64,000 nt of DNA from NCBI RefSeq assembly GCF_050113715.1, contig NZ_JBNJQR010000014.1, positions 1 through 64,000 of the forward strand. Reading direction: 5' to 3'. The position numbers and the translations under genes are program-made. The notes beneath the pieces were generated by a model. The model was not told the DNA's origin and did not search any database. It was given only the letters and a program-made list of their open reading frames with translations. The DNA comes from Brevibacillus_H ginsengisoli. GTDB lineage: Bacteria > Bacillota > Bacilli > Brevibacillales > Brevibacillaceae. Positions 42,501-49,212 of this stretch are shown here, in pieces. Position 1 is the stretch's first letter. The number at the start of each line of letters is the position of its first letter.

Positions 42501-43072
42501 CGGGTACGGTCAATTCGAACATAGATAATATCTTTGGCGTCCGTTTCGAGCTCCAACCATGCACCACGATTCGGGATGACTGTTGCTGTAAACGTCTGCT
42601 TGCCGTTCTTATCTACTTTCGTGTTATAGTAAACACTAGGGGAACGAACAAGCTGACTTACAATGACACGCTCTGCCCCGTTGATAATGAAGGTACCTGT
42701 CTCAGTCATCAGTGGGAAATCTCCCATGAATACCTCTTGTTCCTTCACTTCGCCAGTCTCTTTGTTGAAAAGACGCACTTTTACGCGCAGAGGAGCCGCG
42801 TAAGTAACATCGCGCTCTTTGGATTCGTCTACGTCGTACTTGGGCTCACCCAAACTATAATCAATGAACTCCAACACAAGATTTCCAGTAAAGTCTTGAA
42901 TCGGCGAAATATCTTGGAACATCTCGCGAAGACCTTCGTCTAAAAACCATTGGTAGGATTTTTGCTGAATCTCAATCAAATTTGGTAGACCCAGCACTTC
43001 GTTAATACGAGAATACGTACGACGCTGGCGGTGTCGGCCGCTTTGAATCAGTTTTCCTGCCAACTCATTCAC
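39524..43072 (-). CDS. rpoB: DNA-directed RNA polymerase beta subunit
   Basis: This is 1182 aa. Rifampicin cluster I (residues about 463-495, [20 protein letters not shown] followed by [10 protein letters not shown]) has the wild-type residues at the common resistance positions (D, H, S/R). It also carries the switch and flap regions, and an acidic C-terminal tail ends GGGLDEE. TSS-proximal regulation is likely: its own promoter overlaps the end of the ybxB-like gene, and a terminator-like hairpin lies in the 230-nt leader. Confidence 0.99.
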   Translation of the reverse strand: [1182 protein letters not shown]

Positions 43073-43114
43073 CCCTCATGTTTGTGTTACTACACACTTC
43101 GTTTTTCACACAAA

Positions 43115-43147
43115 AATAAAAATGGGTTAGTGGTAACCTCATTTTTA
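43115..43147 (-). promoter_or_regulatory. terminator-like hairpin in the rpoB leader
   Basis: On the minus strand AAAAATG(A)GGTT pairs with AACC(C)CATTTTT in an 11-bp stem with one bulged A and a 6-nt loop, followed by ATTTTTGTG. It sits about 45 nt upstream of the rpoB start and could attenuate rpoB-rpoC transcription. Confidence 0.5.
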
Positions 43148-43282
43148 AGCAATAAATCTCTATTCTAAAAGAATTCCCATATTCTTACACCTGCATTCCT
43201 CCCTTACTTAAAAAAGAAAAAAACAGGTTGACAAATTAGGAATTTCTTAAATTAGACAATGAACCCATATTGACATTTTATA

Positions 43283-43311
43283 ATGCTATCACAAGCGAAA
43301 ATTAACGTCAA
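43283..43311 (-). promoter_or_regulatory. sigma-A promoter of rpoB-rpoC
   Basis: The -35 box is TTGACG (43306-43311) and the -10 box TAGCAT (43283-43288), with a 17-nt spacer. The -35 box lies within 10 nt of the preceding gene's stop codon. Confidence 0.7.
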
Positions 43312-43319
43312 GAGAGATT

Positions 43320-43922
43320 TTATATTATTTTCTTTGCGCGGAAAATGAAGTATCCTTTACTACGTTCTACCTCTTCCACTTCCTGATAGACCTCTTGCAG
43401 CTTTTTCAGTGCAGAAGGCGCACCTTGCTTCTTCTGAATAACCACCCACATCTCGCCGCCGTCCTCCAACAAATCATATCCTTCATTAAAAATCCGATGG
43501 ACAATTTCTTTCCCCGCACGAATCGGTGGATTGGTGAGTATACAATCAAACTTTCTGCTTTTCACAGCTTCATATACATCACTAACGAGAAGTTCCACAT
43601 TTCGGATGTGATTAAGCTCTGCATTTTCTCGCGCAAGAGCAACAGCCCGTTCATTGACATCAATCATCGTTACTTTTCCTTGAGAGGCTAGTTTCGCGGC
43701 AGTCAGACCCATCGGCCCGTACCCGCAGCCAACATCAAGAATCTTGGCATGTTCTTGAAATTGCATCGTTTCGATTAAAAGCACACTTCCAAAGTCTATG
43801 CGCTCGCGAGAAAATACACCCGAATCCGTTTGAAACTGAAGCGTAAACCCGCGCAGGTCAAAAGTAAATCGTTGAATGTCATGGGGAGTATCCGGACGGT
43901 TGGTGTAGTAGTGATTCGTCAA
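43320..43922 (-). CDS. class I SAM-dependent methyltransferase, RsmC/YbxB family
   Basis: This is 200 aa. The Rossmann SAM motif DVGCGYGPMGL is at about 60-70, and the catalytic ILTNPPIRAG (NPPF-type motif) at about 120, as in RsmC and YbxB, candidate 16S rRNA guanine N2 methyltransferases. The B. subtilis gene at this place (ybxB) is of unproven substrate. TTG at 43922 gives a product aligning with YbxB (HYY near the start) and has AAAGGTG 8 nt upstream; a longer frame to 43940 would run through this site. It lies between rplL and rpoB, after a terminator. Confidence 0.9.
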   Translation of the reverse strand: MTNHYYTNRPDTPHDIQRFTFDLRGFTLQFQTDSGVFSRERIDFGSVLLIETMQFQEHAKILDVGCGYGPMGLTAAKLASQGKVTMIDVNERAVALARENAELNHIRNVELLVSDVYEAVKSRKFDCILTNPPIRAGKEIVHRIFNEGYDLLEDGGEMWVVIQKKQGAPSALKKLQEVYQEVEEVERSKGYFIFRAKKII

Positions 43923-43960
43923 TGCTTGCACACCTTTCAAACAGGAGTTAGATAGAGGAT

Positions 43961-43998
43961 AGAAAGAAACCCCCTGTCATGCGACAAGGGGATTTCTT
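43961..43998 (-). terminator. terminator after rplL
   Basis: The minus strand forms AGAAATCCCCTTGTC/GACAGGGGGTTTCT with a GCAT loop (43965-43997), followed by TTTC. It divides rplJ-rplL from the methyltransferase gene. Confidence 0.75.
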
Positions 43999-44014
43999 CA
44001 TATGAAGAAGGTAA

Positions 44015-44377
44015 TTACTTAACTTCAACTTGTGCGCCAGCTTCTTCAAGCTTAGCTTTAAGCGCTTCTGCTTCATCTTTAGAAACGCCTTCTTTAAGAG
44101 TTTTTGGAGCGTTGTCAACGAGGTCTTTTGCTTCTTTCAAGCCGAGGCCAGTAAGTTCGCGAACCACTTTGATAACGTTGATTTTGGAAGCTCCACCGCT
44201 AACGAGGTTAACAGTGAATTCAGTTTGCTCAGCAGCAGCTTCACCAGCACCACCAGCAACTACAGCTACAGGAGCAGCAGCAGTAACACCGAATTCTTCT
44301 TCAATTGCTTTAACAAGATCGTTCAATTCAAGAACGGACATACCTTTAATGGCTTCTAAGATTTGCTCTTTGCTCAT
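44015..44377 (-). CDS. rplL: 50S ribosomal protein L7/L12 (bL12)
   Basis: This is 120 aa. An N-terminal dimerisation domain (MSKEQILEAIKGMSVLELND), an Ala/Gly-rich hinge and the compact C-terminal domain (KINVIKVVRELTGLGLKEAK) are present. L12 forms the flexible stalk that recruits translational GTPases. It follows rplJ by 29 nt with GGAGGAT upstream. Confidence 0.98.
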   Translation of the reverse strand: MSKEQILEAIKGMSVLELNDLVKAIEEEFGVTAAAPVAVVAGGAGEAAAEQTEFTVNLVSGGASKINVIKVVRELTGLGLKEAKDLVDNAPKTLKEGVSKDEAEALKAKLEEAGAQVEVK

Positions 44378-44406
44378 TTTGTAATCCTCCTATTCGTTTA
44401 TACAGA

Positions 44407-44922
44407 TTAGGCGCCTTGGCCTTCTTTTTGTTCTGCCACAGCTTTAACAGCAAGGGCGAAGTTGCGAGCTGGTGCTTGAAGTACGCTGAGAAGCATGGAC
44501 AACAAGCCTTCGCGGGATGGTAGGGAAGCAAGTGTTTGAATTTCTTCAGCACTTACTACTTTACCTTCGATTACGCCACCTTTGATTTCGAGCTTGTCAT
44601 TCTTCTTAGCGAAGTTAGCCAAAATCTTAGCAGGCGCGATCAAATCGTCTTTACTTGTTGCGATTGCGTTTGGTCCAAGAAGATATTGGTCTAATTCAGA
44701 CAATCCCTCTTGTGCAGTAGCCAGACGAGCCAAAGAGTTTTTGTAAACTTTGAACTCAACACCAGCTTCACGCAATTGTTTACGAAGTTCAGTAACTTGC
44801 GCAACAGTCAAACCACGGTAATCAGCAACTACTGTTGTTTGGCTTTCACGCAATTTAGTCGCGATGTTGCTAACCACTTGAACTTTTTCTTCACGAATTA
44901 CGGTTGGACGAATTTCTGCCAT
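44407..44922 (-). CDS. rplJ: 50S ribosomal protein L10 (uL10)
   Basis: This is 171 aa with VVADYRGLTVAQVTELRKQ and the C-terminal helix that binds L12 dimers. L10 anchors the stalk and represses its own mRNA through the upstream leader. GGGAGGTGTAACA precedes ATG at 44922. It is followed by rplL and then a terminator. Confidence 0.98.
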   Translation of the reverse strand: MAEIRPTVIREEKVQVVSNIATKLRESQTTVVADYRGLTVAQVTELRKQLREAGVEFKVYKNSLARLATAQEGLSELDQYLLGPNAIATSKDDLIAPAKILANFAKKNDKLEIKGGVIEGKVVSAEEIQTLASLPSREGLLSMLLSVLQAPARNFALAVKAVAEQKEGQGA

Positions 44923-44942
44923 TGTTACACCTCCCGTGCTTA

Positions 44943-45160
44943 AATCCTTAGACCATTATTCAAGTTCGTGTTCACTCACCCGAACAGTGCTCCAAGCCTG
45001 AAAAATAGAGAATGCCCTCGCAGACAAACGAGGGCATTCATATCCGATTCAGAACACAGGGTTCCTATCATCTAATCATAGGCCTCGGAGGGATTTTAAG
45101 CAGGTCTTGTACAAGACGCTGCACCTTCTGTCTACGGCAAAGCATTGTTTATTTAATCAA
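44943..45160 (-). promoter_or_regulatory. L10 leader RNA with attenuator
   Basis: The leader carries the L10-binding features GCCGTAGACAGAAGGTGCAG and TCCCTCCGAGG, then a hairpin with an 11-bp perfect stem (GAATGCCCTCG at 45029-45039 and its complement at 45010-45020) and an AT-rich tail with TATTTTT. L10 (with L12) bound to the leader is expected to favour termination and so limit rplJ-rplL expression; this is the known mechanism for Rfam-type L10 leaders in Firmicutes. Confidence 0.85.
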
Positions 45161-45203
45161 CGTGTTCTATCATATCAACTTCCCAAGGGGAAATCAAGTG
45201 TTA

Positions 45204-45887
45204 TTATTTTACAGCTACACGAACACCAGGGCCCATAGTAGAGCTGATAGATACATTTTTCATGTAAACACCTTTAGCTGCTGCTGGTTTCGCACGGTTA
45301 AGAGCGTCAGTCAATGCAGCAAGGTTTTCTGCCAATTTTTCAGTATCAAAAGATACTTTACCAATTGGAGCGTGGATGTTACCAGCTTTGTCAACACGGT
45401 ACTCGATTTTACCAGCTTTGATTTCATTCACAGCTTTGGTTACGTCGAAAGTAACTGTACCTGTTTTAGGGTTTGGCATGAGGCCTTTAGGACCGAGTAC
45501 ACGACCCAATTTACCTACTTCACCCATCATATCCGGAGTAGCTACGATTACGTCAAACTCGAACCAGCCACCTTGGATTTTTGCGATCATATCGGATTCG
45601 CCTACGAAATCAGCGCCAGCAGCTTCTGCTTCTTTTGCTTTTTCCCCTTTAGCGAATACAAGTACGCGTTGTACTTTACCAGTTCCGTTAGGCAGTACTA
45701 CTGCACCGCGGATTTGTTGGTCAGCACGTTTAGGGTCTACACCCAAACGGAATGCTGCTTCAACAGTTTCGTCGAATTTAGCTTTCGCAGATTGTTTAAC
45801 GAGCTCAAGACCCTCTTGAACTTCATAAACTTTTGTCTTATCGACAAGCTTTTGAGCTTCTTGATATTTTTTACCGTGTTTCGGCAT
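45204..45887 (-). CDS. rplA: 50S ribosomal protein L1 (uL1)
   Basis: This is 227 aa starting MPKHGKKYQEAQKLVDKTKV, with the conserved LGRVLGPKGLMPNPKTGTVT. L1 forms the mobile stalk that releases E-site tRNA, and in many bacteria represses its own operon. It lies 99 nt after rplK, the gap holding a perfect hairpin. GGGAGATTGAATC precedes the start. Confidence 0.98.
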   Translation of the reverse strand: MPKHGKKYQEAQKLVDKTKVYEVQEGLELVKQSAKAKFDETVEAAFRLGVDPKRADQQIRGAVVLPNGTGKVQRVLVFAKGEKAKEAEAAGADFVGESDMIAKIQGGWFEFDVIVATPDMMGEVGKLGRVLGPKGLMPNPKTGTVTFDVTKAVNEIKAGKIEYRVDKAGNIHAPIGKVSFDTEKLAENLAALTDALNRAKPAAAKGVYMKNVSISSTMGPGVRVAVK

Positions 45888-45937
45888 GATTCAATCTCCC
45901 TTCAATGTGGTCGTAGCGGTTTAATCCTCCCACAGTA

Positions 45938-45961
45938 CAGGGATACCATAGCGTATCCCTG
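45938..45961 (-). promoter_or_regulatory. hairpin in the rplK-rplA gap
   Basis: A perfect 9-bp stem (CAGGGATAC/GTATCCCTG) with a 6-nt loop precedes rplA; no T-run follows. It may be an L1-binding autoregulatory site or an mRNA stabiliser, but L1-type sequence was not confirmed. Confidence 0.45.
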
Positions 45962-45986
45962 CAACGGAACAACAAGCGACAGACAA

Positions 45987-46412
45987 TTAGTCTTCGATCA
46001 CGATACCCATGGAACGAGCAGTACCTTCAACCATGCGCATAGCTGCTTCAACATCAGCTGCGTTCAGGTCAGGACGTTTCAATTCCGCGATTTCGCGAAC
46101 TTTATCACGCTTCAAAGTAGCAACTTTAGTCTTGTTCGGTACACCAGAACCAGACTCAATACCAGCAGCCTTTTTCAAGAGAATTGCTGCAGGTGGAGTT
46201 TTCGTGATGAAAGTGAAGGAACGATCTTCAAATACAGTAATTTCTACTGGAATGATCATACCAGCTTCGCTTTCAGTACGAGCATTAAACTCTTTGCAGA
46301 AGCCCATGATATTAACACCAGCTTGACCGAGAGCCGGACCTACTGGAGGTGCAGGGTTCGCTTTACCTGCTGGGATTTGTAGTTTAATTACGCGGATAAC
46401 CTTCTTAGCCAC
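45987..46412 (-). CDS. rplK: 50S ribosomal protein L11 (uL11)
   Basis: This is 141 aa starting with GTG at 46412 (reads MAKKVIRVIKLQIPAGKANP), after AAGGAGGTGTCTTAC. The longest frame adds six residues in front and is not credible. The C-terminal domain binds the GTPase centre of 23S rRNA (thiostrepton site) and is where RelA-type factors sense stalled ribosomes. It is first of the rplK-rplA unit. Confidence 0.98.
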   Translation of the reverse strand: MAKKVIRVIKLQIPAGKANPAPPVGPALGQAGVNIMGFCKEFNARTESEAGMIIPVEITVFEDRSFTFITKTPPAAILLKKAAGIESGSGVPNKTKVATLKRDKVREIAELKRPDLNAADVEAAMRMVEGTARSMGIVIED

Positions 46413-46555
46413 GTAAGACACCTCCTTCAACGAATGTGGTTATGCGGGGGATTACCCCCTCCCACTTTCCAGAAAGTCTTATGTAAAAGACCTCTATTAA
46501 ACAGTGAGAGTACGGGAACCGCAATGTATTACTGCAGATTCCAGAACCAAATTGA

Positions 46556-46584
46556 AATGTATCACATCAAATGATATTTTTCAA
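46556..46584 (-). promoter_or_regulatory. candidate promoter of rplK-rplA
   Basis: The -35 box is TTGAAA (46579-46584) and the -10 box TACATT (46556-46561), with a 17-nt spacer, just after nusG. About 140 nt of leader follow before rplK. Confidence 0.6.
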
Positions 46585-46592
46585 GATGATTC

Positions 46593-47129
46593 CTAATCCA
46601 ATTTATCAACTTGCGTAAAGTCTAGCTCCACTGGGGTTTCACGCCCAAAGATATCGACAAGTACGCGAACTTTTTGTTTGTCTGGTTGAATCTCGATGAT
46701 CTCTCCGGCACGGCCTGCAAAGGGACCTTCCTTTACTCGGACCATATCGCGCAGAGCAAAATCGACCTTGATTTTCGGTGCTTCGATCCCCATTTGGCGA
46801 AGAATCGCTTCTGCTTCTCCAGGAAGCAGCGCTGTCGGCTTAGAACCGGCTCCTGTGGATCCGAAAAAGCCAGTCACTCCAGGGGTATTCCGCACGACAT
46901 ACCAAGAATCGTCGGTCATCACCATCTCAACAAGGACGTAACCTGGAAACACCTTTTTCGTAACGGTGCGCTTCTTCCCGTCTTTCGTTTCAATTTCTTC
47001 TTCAGTCGGTACTAAAACGCGGAAGATCTTGTCTTCCATACCCATCGATTCAACGCGTTTTTCCAGATTGGTTTTCACCTTGTTTTCATACCCAGAGTAA
47101 GTATGAACTACATACCACGCTTTTTCCAT
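46593..47129 (-). CDS. nusG: transcription termination/antitermination factor NusG
   Basis: This is about 178 aa: an NGN domain (MEKAWYVVHTYSGYENKVKT, then VFPGYVLVEMVMTDDSWY) and a C-terminal KOW domain (VRVKEGPFAGRAGEIIEI). It binds RNA polymerase and couples it to the ribosome or Rho. ATG at 47129 is chosen by alignment with B. subtilis NusG; a GTG two codons earlier is possible, and no strong Shine-Dalgarno is close to either. It follows secE by 45 nt, as in all Bacillales. Confidence 0.97.
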   Translation of the reverse strand: MEKAWYVVHTYSGYENKVKTNLEKRVESMGMEDKIFRVLVPTEEEIETKDGKKRTVTKKVFPGYVLVEMVMTDDSWYVVRNTPGVTGFFGSTGAGSKPTALLPGEAEAILRQMGIEAPKIKVDFALRDMVRVKEGPFAGRAGEIIEIQPDKQKVRVLVDIFGRETPVELDFTQVDKLD

Positions 47130-47174
47130 ATCCACAAGGACGTTAATCCGTCCGTCCCTCCCAGGTTTCGAATA

Positions 47175-47390
47175 TTACTTACCCAAAATCAGATCGATCA
47201 AGCGAGAGATGCCCAAGTCGATCACAAAGAAGAATATCGCCAACAGAATCACAGTAACAACAACTACAGATGTGTAGTTTAACAACTCTTTGCGATTCGG
47301 CCAACGAACTTTCTTCAACTCAGACCAAACGTCACCAAAGAAGTCACCTGTCCGGCGAAATCCGGATCCAATTCTCGAAAGGAAACTCAT
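47175..47390 (-). CDS. secE: preprotein translocase subunit SecE
   Basis: This is 71 aa, a single-span SecE: an amphipathic cytoplasmic helix with the conserved WSELKKVRWPNRKELL, then one transmembrane segment (about 42-64). It clamps SecY. The start MSFLSRIGSG at 47390 lies after GGGGGTGGCACT; the longest frame runs into the end of rpmG and is not used. It follows rpmG by 31 nt. Confidence 0.97.
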   Translation of the reverse strand: MSFLSRIGSGFRRTGDFFGDVWSELKKVRWPNRKELLNYTSVVVVTVILLAIFFFVIDLGISRLIDLILGK

Positions 47391-47421
47391 AGTGCCACCC
47401 CCAGAATGGTTGCTTCCACCA

Positions 47422-47571
47422 TTACTTCGTTTCGCGATGGACAGTTTGTTTCTTGTCACGGGAGCAGTACTTTTTCAGTTCGATGCGTTCTGAATTCGTA
47501 CGTTTGTTCTTGGTGGAGATATAGTTACGTTCACCGCATTCAGTGCACGCTAATGTAATATTTACTCGCAT
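47422..47571 (-). CDS. rpmG: 50S ribosomal protein L33 (bL33), three-cysteine form
   Basis: This 49-aa protein reads MRVNITLACTECGERNYIST and ends HRETK. It contains C9, C12 and C36, but the second pair of the zinc ribbon is CSRD (D39 where Cys is usual), so zinc binding is uncertain. ATG at 47571 has GGAGG 8 nt upstream; a second ATG one codon earlier is possible. It is first of rpmG-secE-nusG, preceded by a long non-coding leader. Confidence 0.96.
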   Translation of the reverse strand: MRVNITLACTECGERNYISTKNKRTNSERIELKKYCSRDKKQTVHRETK

Positions 47572-47705
47572 CATTGCCACCTCCATCTCATCTCATACCT
47601 ATTTTAAAAAAGAGAATACAAAAAATCACACAGAAAAAACCGCTACTTTTTTTCGTGTCGATTCCAAAGAAGTAACCATAGAATCAGTTCTATGGCCACT
47701 TAAAT

Positions 47706-47735
47706 AATTTATCATATCCCACACTTTTGTGTCAA
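47706..47735 (-). promoter_or_regulatory. proximal sigma-A promoter of rpmG-secE-nusG
   Basis: The -35 box is a consensus TTGACA (47730-47735) and the -10 box TAAATT (47706-47711), with an 18-nt spacer. Confidence 0.75.
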
Positions 47736-47868
47736 CAAAACATCTTGACAAATTATACATATATCGTTCTACGCTTCTAGGAAAACCTGTCACAATATCC
47801 AGAAATCAGCTTAGCTATAAATAAAAATAACGGATGAGACAGGAGTTTTCTCCTTTAGCAAGAATCTA

Positions 47869-47898
47869 ACTATAACACAATTTAATCAGGTTGATCAA
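47869..47898 (-). promoter_or_regulatory. distal candidate promoter of rpmG-secE-nusG
   Basis: TTGATC (47893-47898) and TATAGT (47869-47874) are 18 nt apart, just past the sigH terminator. Transcripts from here would have a leader of nearly 300 nt. Confidence 0.5.
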
Positions 47899-47920
47899 TC
47901 AAACAAACTTAATCTATGCG

Positions 47921-47966
47921 AAAATAAAAAAGAGAGAGTCTCTGCCGCTACAGATTAATCTCTCTT
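47921..47966 (-). terminator. terminator of sigH
   Basis: AAGAGAGA (within the last codons of sigH) pairs with TCTCTCTT, followed by TTTTATTTT. The 20-nt loop contains the sigH stop codon. Confidence 0.65.
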
Positions 47967-48607
47967 CCTTCTAAATACCGCTCCAATTTGCGTTTCACCC
48001 GTTGCAGGGCATTGTCTATCGATTTGACGTGACGTTTGAGGTCGACGGCGATTTGCTGATAGGACCGACCATCCAGATAGAGCATCAAGACTTGTCGTTC
48101 CAAATCACTCAAAATCTCACTCATCTTTCCTTCAATATCATCAAACTCTTCGCGATTGATAAACAATTCTTCCGGATCTGTCACCTTGGTTCCGCAAATC
48201 ACATCCAGCAAGGTGCGATCAGAATCTTCGTCATAGATAGGTTTGTCCAACGAAACATAAGAATTTAGCGGAATATGCTTTTGGCGGGTTGCTGTCTTAA
48301 TTGCGGTAATAATCTGTCGAGTAATACACAATTCGGCAAACGCCTTGAACGATGTCAGCTTATCCCCTCGAAAATCGCGAATCGACTTGTACAGCCCGAT
48401 CATTCCCTCTTGTACAATGTCTTCACGGTCTGCTCCGATCAAAAAATAAGAACGAGCCTTTGCTCGCACAAAGTTCTTATATTTGTTAATCAGATACTCT
48501 AGGGCTTCGGCGTCGTTGTCTCTGACCAGGTCTACTACTTCTTCATCGGACATCAGGTCGTATTGTGTATGCTGTTTTATCGGCTGTTCCTTGAGATCAA
48601 CACTCAC
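47948..48607 (-). CDS. sigH: RNA polymerase sigma-H factor (Spo0H)
   Basis: This 219-aa sigma-70-family factor directs early stationary-phase and sporulation transcription (spo0A, kinA and others). Region 2 contains EYLINKYKNFVRAKARSYFL and GADREDIVQEGMIGLYK; region 4 contains the helix-turn-helix RSYQQIAVDLKRHVKSIDN. GTG at 48607 is chosen because GGAGG stands 7 nt upstream, whereas the ATG two codons earlier abuts that site and a longer frame runs through it. A near-consensus promoter lies 40 nt upstream. Confidence 0.95.
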   Translation of the reverse strand: MSVDLKEQPIKQHTQYDLMSDEEVVDLVRDNDAEALEYLINKYKNFVRAKARSYFLIGADREDIVQEGMIGLYKSIRDFRGDKLTSFKAFAELCITRQIITAIKTATRQKHIPLNSYVSLDKPIYDEDSDRTLLDVICGTKVTDPEELFINREEFDDIEGKMSEILSDLERQVLMLYLDGRSYQQIAVDLKRHVKSIDNALQRVKRKLERYLEGREINL

Positions 48608-48645
48608 CTTCATCCCTCCGAAACTCACTTTCCATGCTATCAATA

Positions 48646-48674
48646 ATTATACAGACCCCATAAAAAAGCGTCAA
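48646..48674 (-). promoter_or_regulatory. strong sigma-A promoter of sigH
   Basis: The -35 box is TTGACG (48669-48674) and the -10 box TATAAT (48646-48651), with a 17-nt spacer. In B. subtilis sigH is repressed by AbrB; an AbrB site cannot be recognised by eye. Confidence 0.85.
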
Positions 48675-48686
48675 CCAATCTGCCGT

Positions 48687-49211
48687 TTATTCCCTTCGCC
48701 ATTTTTCGAATATTTTCGCTATTTCATCATTGAGGGGAATTCGTGATGTAAAGCGAGTTTCATTTGTCTCTTTCACTTTTTCTACGATTTCCTTCCCCGC
48801 GCTTTCGATTTCTAACAACAACTCCCGCGCAGACTTGCGCAAAGCTCCCTGACCAAATATCACTCGTTGAGAAGTATAATCCGACGTCGCCACGTAAATT
48901 TGTCGATTTTTCTCGTAAAACTCGTGAACAAGCTTCTCAATTCTCTCGTCTGCCGTCTCTTTTTCTTTGGTAAAGAAAATCTCGATCTGGTAATCGCTTT
49001 GTTTCCGGCCAATGCCTGGAACGGTATAAGCGTCAAAGACGACAATCACTTGGATCCCTGAGAAGCTTTGATAGTCCGCAAGTTTGGAAATCAGCAAATC
49101 CCGCGCTTCGTCCATCCGGTCCTGATCCTTCAAAACGCGTAAATCAGGCCAGGCGCCGATGATATTATAGCCATCGACAATCAGCAGCTGTTTTGCCTTT
49201 TTCCGTGACAT
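48687..49211 (-). CDS. rae1: NYN-domain ribosome-associated endoribonuclease Rae1 (YacP)
   Basis: This 174-aa PIN-like NYN nuclease has LLIVDGYNIIGAW (first Asp), VVFDAYTVPG, ETADERIEKLV and VATSDY, the acidic motifs expected of the active site. In B. subtilis Rae1 cuts mRNA on translating ribosomes in the A site. It lies one nucleotide after rlmB and upstream of the sigH promoter. Confidence 0.93.
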   Translation of the reverse strand: MSRKKAKQLLIVDGYNIIGAWPDLRVLKDQDRMDEARDLLISKLADYQSFSGIQVIVVFDAYTVPGIGRKQSDYQIEIFFTKEKETADERIEKLVHEFYEKNRQIYVATSDYTSQRVIFGQGALRKSARELLLEIESAGKEIVEKVKETNETRFTSRIPLNDEIAKIFEKWRRE

Positions 49212-49212
49212 T

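Larger units (their letters stand above)
47575..47947 (-). other. 373-nt gene-free stretch: leader and promoters of rpmG-secE-nusG
   Basis: The stretch holds no plausible gene. It contains the sigH terminator, two promoter candidates (at 47869-47898 and 47706-47735), a GGAG/CTCC hairpin near 47840-47850 and an AT-rich leader before rpmG. An imperfect repeat of CCATAGAA/TTCTATGG (47677-47693) can form a hairpin shortly after the proximal promoter. Confidence 0.6.

Noticed and set aside
45012..46382. 456-codon plus-strand open frame opposite rplA and rplK
   Set aside because: It crosses two certain ribosomal genes and the L10 leader in antisense; its Phe/Cys-rich composition is not protein-like.
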